Below, in pieces: positions 47,301-57,227 of a stretch of DNA of 64,000 nt. The translations under genes were made by a program, and so were the position numbers. Below the pieces are notes generated by a model. The model worked only from the letters and a program-made list of their open reading frames with translations. It was not told where the DNA came from and searched no databases. Each line of letters starts with the position of its first letter. The stretch's first letter is position 1. The stretch comes from Pseudomonas lijiangensis (GTDB lineage Bacteria; Pseudomonadota; Gammaproteobacteria; Pseudomonadales; Pseudomonadaceae). The stretch covers positions 1,736,001 to 1,800,000 of the forward strand of contig NZ_CP076668.1 in the NCBI RefSeq assembly GCF_018968705.1. The letters are read 5' to 3'.

Positions 47301-47817
47301 GGAGACGCTGGAAAACGTCATCCGCAAGATCGACAAGGAAACCCGCAATCGTTTCAAGGAGACCTTCGATCAGATAAACAGCGGAATTCAGGCGCTATTC
47401 CCGAAAGTTTTCGGTGGCGGCTCCGCTTATTTGGAACTGACGGGCGAAGATTTACTCGATACAGGGGTGACCATCATGGCGCGTCCCCCTGGCAAGAAGA
47501 ACAGCACGATCCATTTGCTGTCCGGTGGGGAAAAAGCCCTGACGGCATTGGCACTGGTTTTTGCGATTTTCAAACTCAACCCGGCGCCGTTCTGCATGCT
47601 CGACGAGGTCGATGCGCCACTGGATGACGCCAACGTAGGACGTTACGCCCGCTTGGTGAAAGAAATGTCACAAACGGTGCAGTTCATCTACATCACCCAC
47701 AACAAGATCGCCATGGAAATGGCTGATCAGTTGATGGGTGTAACCATGCACGAGCCCGGCTGTTCGCGGCTGGTAGCGGTGGATGTCGAGGAGGCGATGG
47801 CCTTGGTGGATGCGTAA
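44329..47817 (+). CDS. smc: Chromosome segregation protein SMC
   Basis: 1162 residues. N-terminal ATPase half with Walker A GPNGCGKSN at about 30-38. Two long coiled-coil arms flank the hinge around 510-660. The C-terminal half has the signature LLSGGEKALTALAL and the Walker B FCMLDEVDAPLDD. It forms the condensin ring that compacts and segregates chromosomes. It starts four bases after the GntR gene; zipA and ligA follow, a conserved Pseudomonas order. Confidence 0.97.
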   Translation: MRLKCIKLAGFKSFVDPTTVNFPSNMAAVVGPNGCGKSNIIDAVRWVMGESSAKNLRGESMTDVIFNGSTSRKPVSQASIELVFDNSDGTLVGEYASYAEISIRRKVTRDSQNTYYLNGAKCRRRDITDIFLGTGLGPRSYSIIEQGMISKLIEAKPEDLRNFIEEAAGISKYKERRRETENRIRRTHENLARLTDLREELERQLERLHRQAQAAEKYQEYKTEERQLKAQLSALRWQALNEQVGQREAVIGNQEIGFEALVADQRSADASIERLRDGHHDLSERFNLVQGRFYSVGGDIARVEQSIQHGQQRLRQLQDDLREAERARQETESHLGHDTTLLATLNEELEMLEPEQEMTSAAAEESAIALEDAEATMQGWQEKWDAFNQQSAEPQRQAQVQQSRIQQLEQTIERLAERQRRLNEERQLLAADPEDAAILELSEDLATREMTLDDLHLNEGQVIEQLEQLRDQLQQANQAQQQAQGELQRLNGRLASLEALQQAALDPDTGTAEWLRDQQLAERPRLAEGLNVEAGWELAVETVLGADLQAVLVDDFDGLDLAGFQQGDLRLLSPSADTNRLPGSLLDKVESPVDLSAWLGQVMPVQTLDEALARRGQLSAGQSFISRDGYWVGRHFLRVRRASEAQSGVLARGQELQRLGLERDELEAALAAREEQLLSLREQQTQQEENREQLRRRLQDETRQQGELKAQLSAAKAKVEQLTLRRTRLDEELTEVGEQRAMEHEHLGESRVQLQDALDAMAQDTEQREILQAQRDSLRERLDRVRQEARQHKDRSHQLAVRLGSIKAQHDSTRQALERLKMQSERLSEKSEQLGLNLEEGQAPLEELRLKLEELLEKRMVVDDEMRIAKIALEDADRELRDAEKRRTQAEQQSQLLRGQLEQQRLEWQSLTVRRKTLQDQLHEDGYDLHGVLATLSPEASEASAEQQLEGIAARIQRLGAINLAAIDEYQQQSERKRYLDAQNADLVEALETLENVIRKIDKETRNRFKETFDQINSGIQALFPKVFGGGSAYLELTGEDLLDTGVTIMARPPGKKNSTIHLLSGGEKALTALALVFAIFKLNPAPFCMLDEVDAPLDDANVGRYARLVKEMSQTVQFIYITHNKIAMEMADQLMGVTMHEPGCSRLVAVDVEEAMALVDA

Positions 47818-48068
47818 TCTGTACGGGTATTCAGCCGGTAAATGGCCTTTTAATGGCCCAAATATGTGAAACGGTAGCGATAGATACCACCTTCAGCGCC
47901 ATACAGGTGCAACAGACGGTGTAAAGTTACCTTTGGTCGTGCTAGTTTAGTGACCACTTTTTTATTTCGGCGTGGGCAAAATGCCAGTTAGAACATAGAC
48001 TTGGCACCACGTATTAAAGGGGTTTAGGCCCTTATTTTGAAAATTCTTCATTAGAGGCACTGGAATAC

Positions 48069-48911
48069 ATGGAAATCGGTCTGCGCGAGTGGCTGATCGT
48101 CATCGGCATAATTGTGATTGCCGGTATTCTCTTCGACGGCTGGCGCCGTATGCGCGGCGGCAAGGGGAAACTGAAATTCAGGCTCGACCGAAGCTTTTCC
48201 AATCTGCCGGACGACGATGAAACCACGTCCGCCGAATTGCTCGGTCCATCCCGTGTGCTCGATACTCACAAGGAACCTCAGCTGGACGAGCAGGACCTGC
48301 CGTCGTTGAGCGCGACCCCGCGTGAGAGCAAGCGCAGCGAAAAGAAACGCAAGGACGAACCGCAGCAGGGCGACCTGAACCTGGACATGGACGGCCCGAG
48401 CCTGTTCACCGACCGTAACGACGACTTCCCGGACGACAAGCCTGCCCAGCGCATCACCGAAGACAAGGACCTGCCGCCTGTCGAAGAAGTGCTGGTCATC
48501 AGCGTGATCTGCCGTGACGAAAGCGGCTTCAAAGGGCCTGCGCTGCTGCAGAACATCCTGGAAAGCGGCCTGCGTTTCGGCGAAATGGACATCTTCCATC
48601 GTCACGAAAGCATGGCCGGCAATGGCGAAGTCCTGTTCTCCATGGCCAACGCCGTGAAGCCGGGCGTGTTCGATCTGGACGACATCGACCATTTCAGCAC
48701 CCGCGCCGTCAGCTTCTTCCTGGGCCTGCCCGGCCCGCGTCATCCCAAGCAGGCGTTTGACGTCATGGTCGCCGCAGCCCGCAAGCTGGCCCATGAACTC
48801 AACGGCGAACTCAAGGACGACCAGCGCAGCGTCATGACCGCTCAAACCATTGAGCATTATCGCCAGCGCATTGTCGAATTCGAGCGCCGTGCGCTGACCC
48901 AGCGCCGCTGA
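48069..48911 (+). CDS. zipA: Cell division protein ZipA
   Basis: 280 residues. An N-terminal membrane anchor ([19 protein letters not shown]), a charged Lys/Arg then Asp/Glu-rich linker, and a C-terminal FtsZ-binding domain with [40 protein letters not shown]. It tethers FtsZ to the membrane at the septum. The 250-base gap above it after smc holds its promoter; nothing else is evident there. Its own stop is three bases from a family C repeat. Confidence 0.95.
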   Translation: MEIGLREWLIVIGIIVIAGILFDGWRRMRGGKGKLKFRLDRSFSNLPDDDETTSAELLGPSRVLDTHKEPQLDEQDLPSLSATPRESKRSEKKRKDEPQQGDLNLDMDGPSLFTDRNDDFPDDKPAQRITEDKDLPPVEEVLVISVICRDESGFKGPALLQNILESGLRFGEMDIFHRHESMAGNGEVLFSMANAVKPGVFDLDDIDHFSTRAVSFFLGLPGPRHPKQAFDVMVAAARKLAHELNGELKDDQRSVMTAQTIEHYRQRIVEFERRALTQRR

Positions 48912-48914
48912 CAG

Positions 48915-49002
48915 GTAGGAGCGGATTCATCCGCGAGATGCCATCGAAGACGACAGGTCTTCTTCGGATATACGGCCCTCTCGCGAATGAATTCGCTCCT
49001 AC
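48915..49002. repeat. Palindromic repeat, family C long form, copy 2 (inverted)
   Basis: Arms 48915-48936 (GTAGGAGCGGATTCATCCGC) and 48979-49002 around a core related, in inverse orientation, to the 23077-23164 core. Lies in the zipA-ligA gap. Confidence 0.87.
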
Positions 49003-49007
49003 CATGA

Positions 49008-51419
<2,412 letters not shown>

Positions 51420-51425
51420 TGCCTT

Positions 51426-51543
51426 TTCGCGAATGAATTCGCTCCCACAGGGTTGTGAAGTGGGAGCGAATTCATTCGCGAACCCCAGGCACCCCAAAAT
51501 CTCCCACAAGCTGAACCGCTGTAGGAGCGAATTCATTCGCGAA
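51426..51543. repeat. Cluster of three family C repeat arms
   Basis: Arms at 51426-51448, 51460-51482 and 51521-51543. The last two share an ACCCCAAAATCTC-type spacer that is itself tandemly repeated, so the cluster seems to have grown by local duplication. Confidence 0.88.
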
Positions 51544-51623
51544 CCCCCTGACACCCCAAAATCTCACGGAACCCCTGCCACCCCCGATGATCTAGTCTGT
51601 TCACGGACCCCAGGGAAAACACC

Positions 51624-52766
51624 ATGTACCGCTTTTTCGAACAATTGAGTTCAAGGATCGCTGCCCCCTTCATCAGCGAAACAAAGCGCAACAGCAAGGT
51701 CTGGCAATGCCGCTGCGGCCAGTCGGTGTTCTTTCCCAACTCCCAGTGCCTGGCCTGCTCGGCGGCCTTGGGCTACCTGCCAGAGCAGGAGCGCATCGCG
51801 GCCCTCGAACCGGGTGGCGAACCCGACACCTGGCGCCTGAGCGAAGACCCCGGCGCAGGCCTCTACCGACGCTGCGCCAACCTGCACACGCCCGCTGCCT
51901 GCAACTGGTTGTTTCCGGCCGCCAACGCCGGTGAATTCTGCATCGCCTGCAGCCTGAACCGCACCATCCCCGACCTTTCCGTGCCGGAAAACCCCGAACG
52001 CTGGCGCAAGGTCGAAACCGCCAAACGGCGCTTGGTGGCGCAACTGATTTCCCTGGGGCTGGAAGTCATCCCCAAGACCAGCGACGAAGACACCGGGTTG
52101 GCCTTCGACTTTGTCGGCATCGACCTGGAAGGCAAACCGCCGACCACCGGCCACGCCAACGGCCTGATTACCCTCAACATCGAAGAAGCCGACGACGCCC
52201 ACCGCGAAGCCGTGCGCGTACAGATGCACGAACCGTATCGAACCCTGCTGGGGCATTTTCGCCATGAAGTCGGCCACTATTACTGGGACCGCCTGATTGC
52301 CGACACCTATTGGCTGCACGGCTTTCGCAACCTGTTCGGCGACGAACGCGCCAGCTATGCCGACGCGCTGGAACACCACTACCAGAACGGCGCGCCGGAG
52401 GGCTGGCAACAACAGTTCGTCAGCGCCTACGCGACCATGCACCCGTGGGAAGACTGGGCAGAAACCTGGGCTCACTACCTGCACATGATGGATGCCGTCG
52501 ACACCGCGCTGGGCCTTGGCATGAGCGCCCGGGAAATGGAGCTGGACTACCAGCCATTCCCGCTGGAGGCTCTTTACGACCCCCAACACCCCGACGGCCC
52601 GGCCTTCCTCTCGTTCGTCAACGCCTGGATAGAACTGGCCAGCATGCTCAACGAACTGTCACGCAGCATGGGCCAACCCGACTTCTACCCCTTCGTCCTG
52701 CCCGCACCGGCCATCGCGAAGCTGCACTTCATCCACCTCGTCATCCAGGGCAAAACCACCCCGTAG
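51624..52766 (+). CDS. Zinc-binding metallopeptidase-family protein (380 aa)
   Basis: An N-terminal zinc ribbon (WQCRCGQ ... CLACSAALG) is followed by a second Cys pair (RRCANLH ... CIACSLN). The large C-terminal domain has FRHEVGHYYWDRL (HExxH with the third ligand likely in HPWEDWAETWAHYLH). This matches the family of putative zinc-dependent metallopeptidases with an N-terminal zinc ribbon; the biological role is not established. The stop codon TAG lies inside the first of two downstream family C repeat arms. Confidence 0.87.
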   Translation: MYRFFEQLSSRIAAPFISETKRNSKVWQCRCGQSVFFPNSQCLACSAALGYLPEQERIAALEPGGEPDTWRLSEDPGAGLYRRCANLHTPAACNWLFPAANAGEFCIACSLNRTIPDLSVPENPERWRKVETAKRRLVAQLISLGLEVIPKTSDEDTGLAFDFVGIDLEGKPPTTGHANGLITLNIEEADDAHREAVRVQMHEPYRTLLGHFRHEVGHYYWDRLIADTYWLHGFRNLFGDERASYADALEHHYQNGAPEGWQQQFVSAYATMHPWEDWAETWAHYLHMMDAVDTALGLGMSAREMELDYQPFPLEALYDPQHPDGPAFLSFVNAWIELASMLNELSRSMGQPDFYPFVLPAPAIAKLHFIHLVIQGKTTP

Positions 52767-52840
52767 GAGCGAATTCATTCGCGAACAAACCGCTCCGATT
52801 TAGCAGGCCATGCCCCCGTAGGAGCGAATTTATTCGCGAA
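52763..52840. repeat. Two family C repeat arms overlapping the metallopeptidase stop
   Basis: Arms at 52763-52785 and 52818-52840, same orientation. The first overlaps the final bases of the metallopeptidase gene, whose TAG (52764-52766) is the TAG of GTAGGAG. Confidence 0.88.
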
Positions 52841-52876
52841 CAACCCCCCCCCATTCACAGATCAGTCGAGATTCCC

Positions 52877-52912
52877 GTGGGAGGGAGCTTGCTCGCGACA
52901 AGCTCCCAAACC
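52877..52912. repeat. Family D palindromic repeat arm
   Basis: GTGGGAGGGAGCTTGCTCGC followed by GACAAGCTCCC. Same prefix as the other families but a different body; a related TCGCGAGC/GCTCGCGA pair lies at 1631-1677. Confidence 0.7.
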
Positions 52913-52925
52913 TACGCGACCTGGA

Positions 52926-53198
52926 TCAGTGCCTGACTACAGCACCTGACAACCCTCGAAACACCTGCTTCTCCACCAGATCCAGCACATCACAGCCATC
53001 GCTCAACAACACCAGCGCCGCATTGGCCATATAACGCACATCAGCGTCATCGGCACCGTCCAGGCATTCCAGTAAGCGACAAGCCATCCGGATACGCCGA
53101 TCGGCACTGGCAAACAGAAAATCCAGCGGCGCCTGACTGTCTATGTGCATCACAGGGTTGTTGGTGTTATTGCTTTTGAGAGGGACAAAGCGCGTCAT
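52926..53198 (-). CDS. Small protein of unknown function (90 aa)
   Basis: 90 residues from ATG 53198, with GGAGGTGCAGC as a strong ribosome site; longer readings have none. APLDFLFASADRRIRMACRLLECLDGADDADVRYMANAALVLLSDGCDVLDLVE is likely all-helical (about 20-75), and the pattern recalls small Pseudomonas helical proteins of the DUF3077/DUF6124 kind, but I am not sure. No signal peptide or membrane segment. It lies alone between a metallopeptidase and the ffs leader. Confidence 0.65.
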   Translation of the reverse strand: MTRFVPLKSNNTNNPVMHIDSQAPLDFLFASADRRIRMACRLLECLDGADDADVRYMANAALVLLSDGCDVLDLVEKQVFRGLSGAVVRH

Positions 53199-53649
53199 GC
53201 TGCACCTCCGCAAGGCGTGAGGGCAGGGGGATTGGGTGTGATTTTGAACATGGCTAAACTTCCTTTGTTTCATTAAAAGGACTGCCAAGGCTCACTTCCA
53301 CATGAGTTGGGTGGCAGCTGTGCGTGGGTGTGGAAGACCGGTCAAAGGAACCCGGTGCACCCGAAGGTGCCCCAGCACACAGCCGCCATAGCGCAGCTAT
53401 CCGAAACATTTAGAGTCTCAGATTGCTGATATAGCTTCTGTGTCCTTCGAACAGCCGGGCTTCCACCCCCGATCACTGACATGCAGCGACGGCGCGACTA
53501 TAAGCCCCGAACCCGCTCCCTGCAACCCGCCGAGCCCTTGTGACACAAGTGCTTGAGCAATCTCGAATTTTTATCCTGGATTACGGGTTGTAACTTCGCG
53601 CCAGACCGGTACAATGGCGCGGCTCGCCGACTGGCGAGTGTCGTTATGG
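53199..53649. other. Gene-free region before the SRP RNA
   Basis: About 450 bases. It contains GGTGCACCCGAAGGTGCCCC with possible hairpins near 53350, a CATAGCGCAGCTATC-like inverted stretch near 53388, and the ffs promoter. No ORF of protein character was seen. Confidence 0.5.
53588..53615 (+). promoter_or_regulatory. ffs promoter
   Basis: -35 TTGTAA (53588-53593) and -10 TACAAT (53610-53615), 16 bases apart, place the start at about 53622. A CTCGCC-GACT-GGCGAG leader hairpin (53623-53638) follows. Confidence 0.75.
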
Positions 53650-53650
53650 T

Positions 53651-53754
53651 GACCCCATCGGTCCCCCCGCAACGATTACCCGTCAACCTGGTCAGGCCCG
53701 GAAGGGAGCAGCCATAGCGGGAACATTGTGTGCCGGGGTGTGGCTGGTGGGGTT
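53651..53754 (+). ncRNA. ffs: 4.5S signal recognition particle RNA
   Basis: The conserved Ffh-binding tip GTCAGGCCCGGAAGGGAGCAGCC is present (quoted in part: GTCAGGCCCGGAAGG) with CCGCAACGATTACC before it and GTGTGCCGGGG after it. The ends pair: ACCCCATCGGTC (53652-) with GGCTGGTGGGGT (to 53753), twelve consecutive pairs counting G-U. The RNA scaffolds SRP, which targets membrane proteins to the translocon. Exact processed ends are approximate. Confidence 0.93.
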
Positions 53755-53771
53755 GCCACCTTTCTTTGAAT

Positions 53772-53794
53772 CCTTGTTGTTTCCAAGGTTTTTT
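53772..53794 (+). terminator. ffs terminator
   Basis: CCTTG-TTGTTTC-CAAGG (53772-53788) followed by TTTTTT. Ends the SRP RNA primary transcript. Confidence 0.75.
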
Positions 53795-54078
53795 CAGTCA
53801 AATAGAAGTATTCCCTATATTACATCGATATAGCGTTCATCAGGTGCTATCTCTCTGTGCCGTACTTCTTTACCTGTCAGTGAAAATTCGTGCTGTGGCA
53901 AGAAAATTTTATATTCTGCTGGGCTGATCACCTCCCTTCTTCAGCGGACAGCCACCTAGGCTTAGCTATTTACCCTGTGATCTTTTCTTGTGATGGCGTA
54001 GTGCTATTTTTCGAGCTATGCTGTTGAAAATGGTCTGCGTCTTTTCAGACCAAACTTGATTTCATACAGGGAAGTAAT
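53795..54078. other. AT-rich leader between ffs and the TIR-NACHT gene
   Basis: About 285 bases of markedly lower GC than the ffs region, with no ORF of protein character. It probably holds the promoter of the next gene and marks the left side of an insertion. No copy of the ffs 3' end was seen on the far side. Confidence 0.5.
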
Positions 54079-56958
54079 ATGAACCCAATTAGAATATTTA
54101 TCAGTTACAGCTGGGATGGTGAAGATCATCAATCTTGGGTTCAGCGTTTAGCTAATGATCTGGATGAGTATAAAGAGTTTCATGTTACTTTTGATATGTT
54201 CGATATGGACAGCTTTTCCGATAAAAACCAATTTATGGAAGAGGCAGTACGAGATTCAGATGTAATAATTGTTGTATGTACTGAGAAATATAGAATTAAG
54301 GCTGAAGCTCGAGATGGTGGCGTCGGAATAGAAACTTGTTTGACTGCTATTAGACATTGGGAAGAGTCGGAAAAAGGAAGTTCAAGTAATATCTTGGTTG
54401 TTTCACGAGAGAAATTTAGTACGCCATTTTATTTGAGGGGTAAATTTCGAGTTGATTTTTATGATGATGATCTTTATGCAAAAAGTCTAAGTTTTCTTGT
54501 TAAAAATTTGAGCCGAAGGTCTAAGCAAAGCCGGCCGGAGAAGCGGAAAAGCATAGAGGGTGGGGTTGCGCACTATGATTTTACACGTGTAGAAGATATT
54601 CTAAAGTTAAAGTATTCAAAGCGCACTGCTATTATTGATAGTGTTGCTGGAACTGACAGGTCTGGGAATAATAGAATAAAATTTGAATTATGGGAGGTTC
54701 GCACACCTTTCCCATCGTATTTTCTAATACTTTATCCTAATATCACGATAACCCAAACTATCAACAGGTTCTGTCAGCAGCTTGTTTTGAAAGGTTTGGA
54801 TATCAGTAATTTAACAATATTAAGGCCTGCCAAGGGGGACGATGTTCTAATTCAGCGTATTCTTGCTGAAAATAAACTTAATATTGAGGTTGCTGATTTA
54901 ACTTATTCAGAGTTTATTTGGGAATATTGTATTGATGAAGGTTTGCGTATTTCAACTGCCGTAAGAGAAAATAAGTTTTATACAGATCAGGCTTTGTCGC
55001 ATCTTGGTCTTGAAGGAGGGAAATCTGAGTCTGCAAATAAATATCTTGCTGATAAGTTAAACTCTGATACTGCTTCATCAGGGCAGTTAATTACGGCCAC
55101 CGGGGGGATGGGTAAAAGTACGCTGTGTCATGAGTTGGCAATTTCACTGCAGAAAAATTCTGCAGGGCAAAGTTCAGTTATTTTAATTAAAGCTGAGTCG
55201 CTCAGAAATAATTTTTCAAATGAGTTTTTGGGGAATGTTGAAATAAGGTCTGTGTATGATCTTTATGATTTGCATTCTCAGATTAATAAAATAGAATATG
55301 TTTATGATCGAAATCAGTTTGAGCTTTGTTTGTTGTGCGGAAGGGTTGTAGTTATAGTAGATGGATTGGACGAGTTTGTTTCTATTCTACAGGATAGATT
55401 CAATTTGCAATTATTTTTATCATCTATTAGCGAAGCGCACCAGCAAATGGGACGAAGTCAAGTAATTTTGACTTCTAGAAATATGTCGTTTTTAGAGAAT
55501 ACAGCCTTAGATGAGTTTGGGATCGAGTGTCATGAGCTTTTAGGCTTTGATGAGGCATCTCGTGCGAAGTATATAAGAAAACGATTTTCTAAATACAGTA
55601 AAAGCGAGGAGGTAAATGATCTTTTTGAAAAGTATTTGTCTCAATTAGAGCAGTTTGGTGATCACGCCAAGCGAATTATTCCATTCTTTATAGATATGGT
55701 TTCGACTATATTTGAAGAACAGATGGGGCGGTGTGAGCAAATTGCATTTGAAATATCTTCTGACGAATGTGATTATGCATGTAATTCGAATCTGACTGAT
55801 TTAATAATTTACTCTGTGTTGCGAAGGGAAAAAACCCGTCATGATATTGAGCTTGATACGCGCTCTTTTATTGAGTTTTTTTCTGAGTTGGCTGTTGAGT
55901 GTGGAGAGGTTATAGCTGTTGAGGATTTGAAAGAAAGATTGTCTATCTATTATGGCAGTCAAGCTAACGAGCTCTATTCTAAAATTGAAATAAATCCTTT
56001 GCTTGTAAAAGAAGGTAGTTATCTTCGGTTTAGATATCAATTTCTAAATGACTATTTCAAGTCGTTGTTTGTGATCGATGGGGTTCTTCGTCGCTCGACG
56101 GGCAGTGAGCTATTGAAATGCTTAGCCAGTACACAAGTGGCTGATAAGCAGTCATTGTCTGATGTGGTTCTTTACTTTTCAAAACAAAGCCCGAACGTTT
56201 TGCATGATTCTGTAAGAGCAATGCTCAAAGATATAAGAACTTTACTCGGCAATGGAAAAGCCGATTTGCGAGAGTCGGAGACTATTAAAAAAGCTATAGG
56301 TGCACTATTGTCAATTTATTCAAAGTGCACTACTTACAGTCGAAATGAACTTTCTAGAAAGATTCGAGACTTATATCAGGTTGCACCTGATCTGGAAGTT
56401 GATTCTAAAATCGAATATATTTTTATTTATGGGGATTACCCATCGTTGGATTTTTCAAATCTTAAAATTTGGAATAGTGGGTTTTATAACTATGATAACT
56501 TTACAGCTTCGCGTTTTTTTGGGGCTAAATTTTATTATTCGGAGTTTTTAAATACGGGCGGTAATTATGCATCTGAAACCTTTGATTCCTCAATGTTTGA
56601 TAGTACTTGCAAGCTTGGCGATTTGACAGATACATTGGCTTTGATTGAAAGCACTACCAAAAGTAATAGGATGTTGTGTGAGTCTGAGCTTAAAAAATTC
56701 TTTAGAAGTTTTTATAAGGGGGCTTCTTTTGTAGATCAAAAATTAATGTATGTTCAGTGTTCTGTGAAGTTGGAAAAACTTAGTGCAAGAAATTTCGACT
56801 CCTTTATAAAGATGGGGGTTTTAGATTTGGCCGTAGTAAAAAATGTTGATAAGTTTTACGTTGTTTCAGGTAAGTATCAAGGAAGTGTTTTTAAGTTTTT
56901 GAATGATAACTTTATGGATGAAAAGATACGTTCTATTATCAATTATATTATGGAGTGA
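54079..56958 (+). CDS. TIR/SEFIR-NACHT STAND protein with pentapeptide-like C-terminus
   Basis: 959 residues, strikingly AT-rich against its neighbours. The N-terminus is a TIR/SEFIR domain: RIFISYSWDGEDHQSWVQRLA, VIIVVCTEKYRIKAEARDGGVGIE (Glu85 is the candidate catalytic residue). A linker domain of unknown fold follows (about 155-330). The NACHT NTPase has Walker A TGGMGKST (341-348, Lys346) and Walker B VIVDGLDEF (425-433, Asp428), the DGLDE form typical of NACHT. A helical region follows. Residues about 780-845 show pentapeptide-like spacing (FSNLKIWNSGFYNYDNFTAS). Bacterial TIR- and NACHT-containing STAND proteins act as antiphage sensors that kill the infected cell (established for several). 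No partner gene is adjacent, so a single-gene system is inferred. Confidence 0.85.
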   Translation: MNPIRIFISYSWDGEDHQSWVQRLANDLDEYKEFHVTFDMFDMDSFSDKNQFMEEAVRDSDVIIVVCTEKYRIKAEARDGGVGIETCLTAIRHWEESEKGSSSNILVVSREKFSTPFYLRGKFRVDFYDDDLYAKSLSFLVKNLSRRSKQSRPEKRKSIEGGVAHYDFTRVEDILKLKYSKRTAIIDSVAGTDRSGNNRIKFELWEVRTPFPSYFLILYPNITITQTINRFCQQLVLKGLDISNLTILRPAKGDDVLIQRILAENKLNIEVADLTYSEFIWEYCIDEGLRISTAVRENKFYTDQALSHLGLEGGKSESANKYLADKLNSDTASSGQLITATGGMGKSTLCHELAISLQKNSAGQSSVILIKAESLRNNFSNEFLGNVEIRSVYDLYDLHSQINKIEYVYDRNQFELCLLCGRVVVIVDGLDEFVSILQDRFNLQLFLSSISEAHQQMGRSQVILTSRNMSFLENTALDEFGIECHELLGFDEASRAKYIRKRFSKYSKSEEVNDLFEKYLSQLEQFGDHAKRIIPFFIDMVSTIFEEQMGRCEQIAFEISSDECDYACNSNLTDLIIYSVLRREKTRHDIELDTRSFIEFFSELAVECGEVIAVEDLKERLSIYYGSQANELYSKIEINPLLVKEGSYLRFRYQFLNDYFKSLFVIDGVLRRSTGSELLKCLASTQVADKQSLSDVVLYFSKQSPNVLHDSVRAMLKDIRTLLGNGKADLRESETIKKAIGALLSIYSKCTTYSRNELSRKIRDLYQVAPDLEVDSKIEYIFIYGDYPSLDFSNLKIWNSGFYNYDNFTASRFFGAKFYYSEFLNTGGNYASETFDSSMFDSTCKLGDLTDTLALIESTTKSNRMLCESELKKFFRSFYKGASFVDQKLMYVQCSVKLEKLSARNFDSFIKMGVLDLAVVKNVDKFYVVSGKYQGSVFKFLNDNFMDEKIRSIINYIME

Positions 56959-57227
56959 TTTTTGTGTTGCTGGCTTTAGGGCTTAAAAGCAATTTTTATT
57001 GTGAAGGGCTTAGTGTGCGCTTCTCAGAAGTCTAATATTATATTTGGTCTTCAAGCTAATGCGGCGAGGGTAGTAATTAATAGCCTTGGTATTAGTCGAG
57101 CTTGATGAGTAGAATGTCGTTAAGTTTTGCTAGTGCTGGAGGTTAAGTCGGCAGCATAAGGCCGTCAGGTTTTTTCAAAAGGATAAAAGACCAAGATAGG
57201 CTTCTGCTTGTTATTCAACAGCCGCCT
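56959..57227. other. AT-rich gap after the TIR-NACHT gene
   Basis: About 270 AT-rich bases with no gene. Its right edge abuts the 3' end of the T6SS immunity/PAAR chimera, where base composition rises. Nothing recognisable as an integrase or att site was seen. Confidence 0.5.

Noticed and set aside
53730..53927. 65-codon ORF over the ffs 3' end
   Set aside because: Overlaps the SRP RNA and its terminator; no ribosome site.
56300..56551. Short ORF inside the TIR-NACHT gene
   Set aside because: Out of frame with a well-supported longer gene; an AT-rich chance frame.
53795..57227. Integrated element with direct repeats of the ffs end
   Set aside because: I looked for a copy of the ffs 3' sequence on the far side of the NACHT gene and saw none, and there is no integrase, so a classical att-flanked island is not supported.
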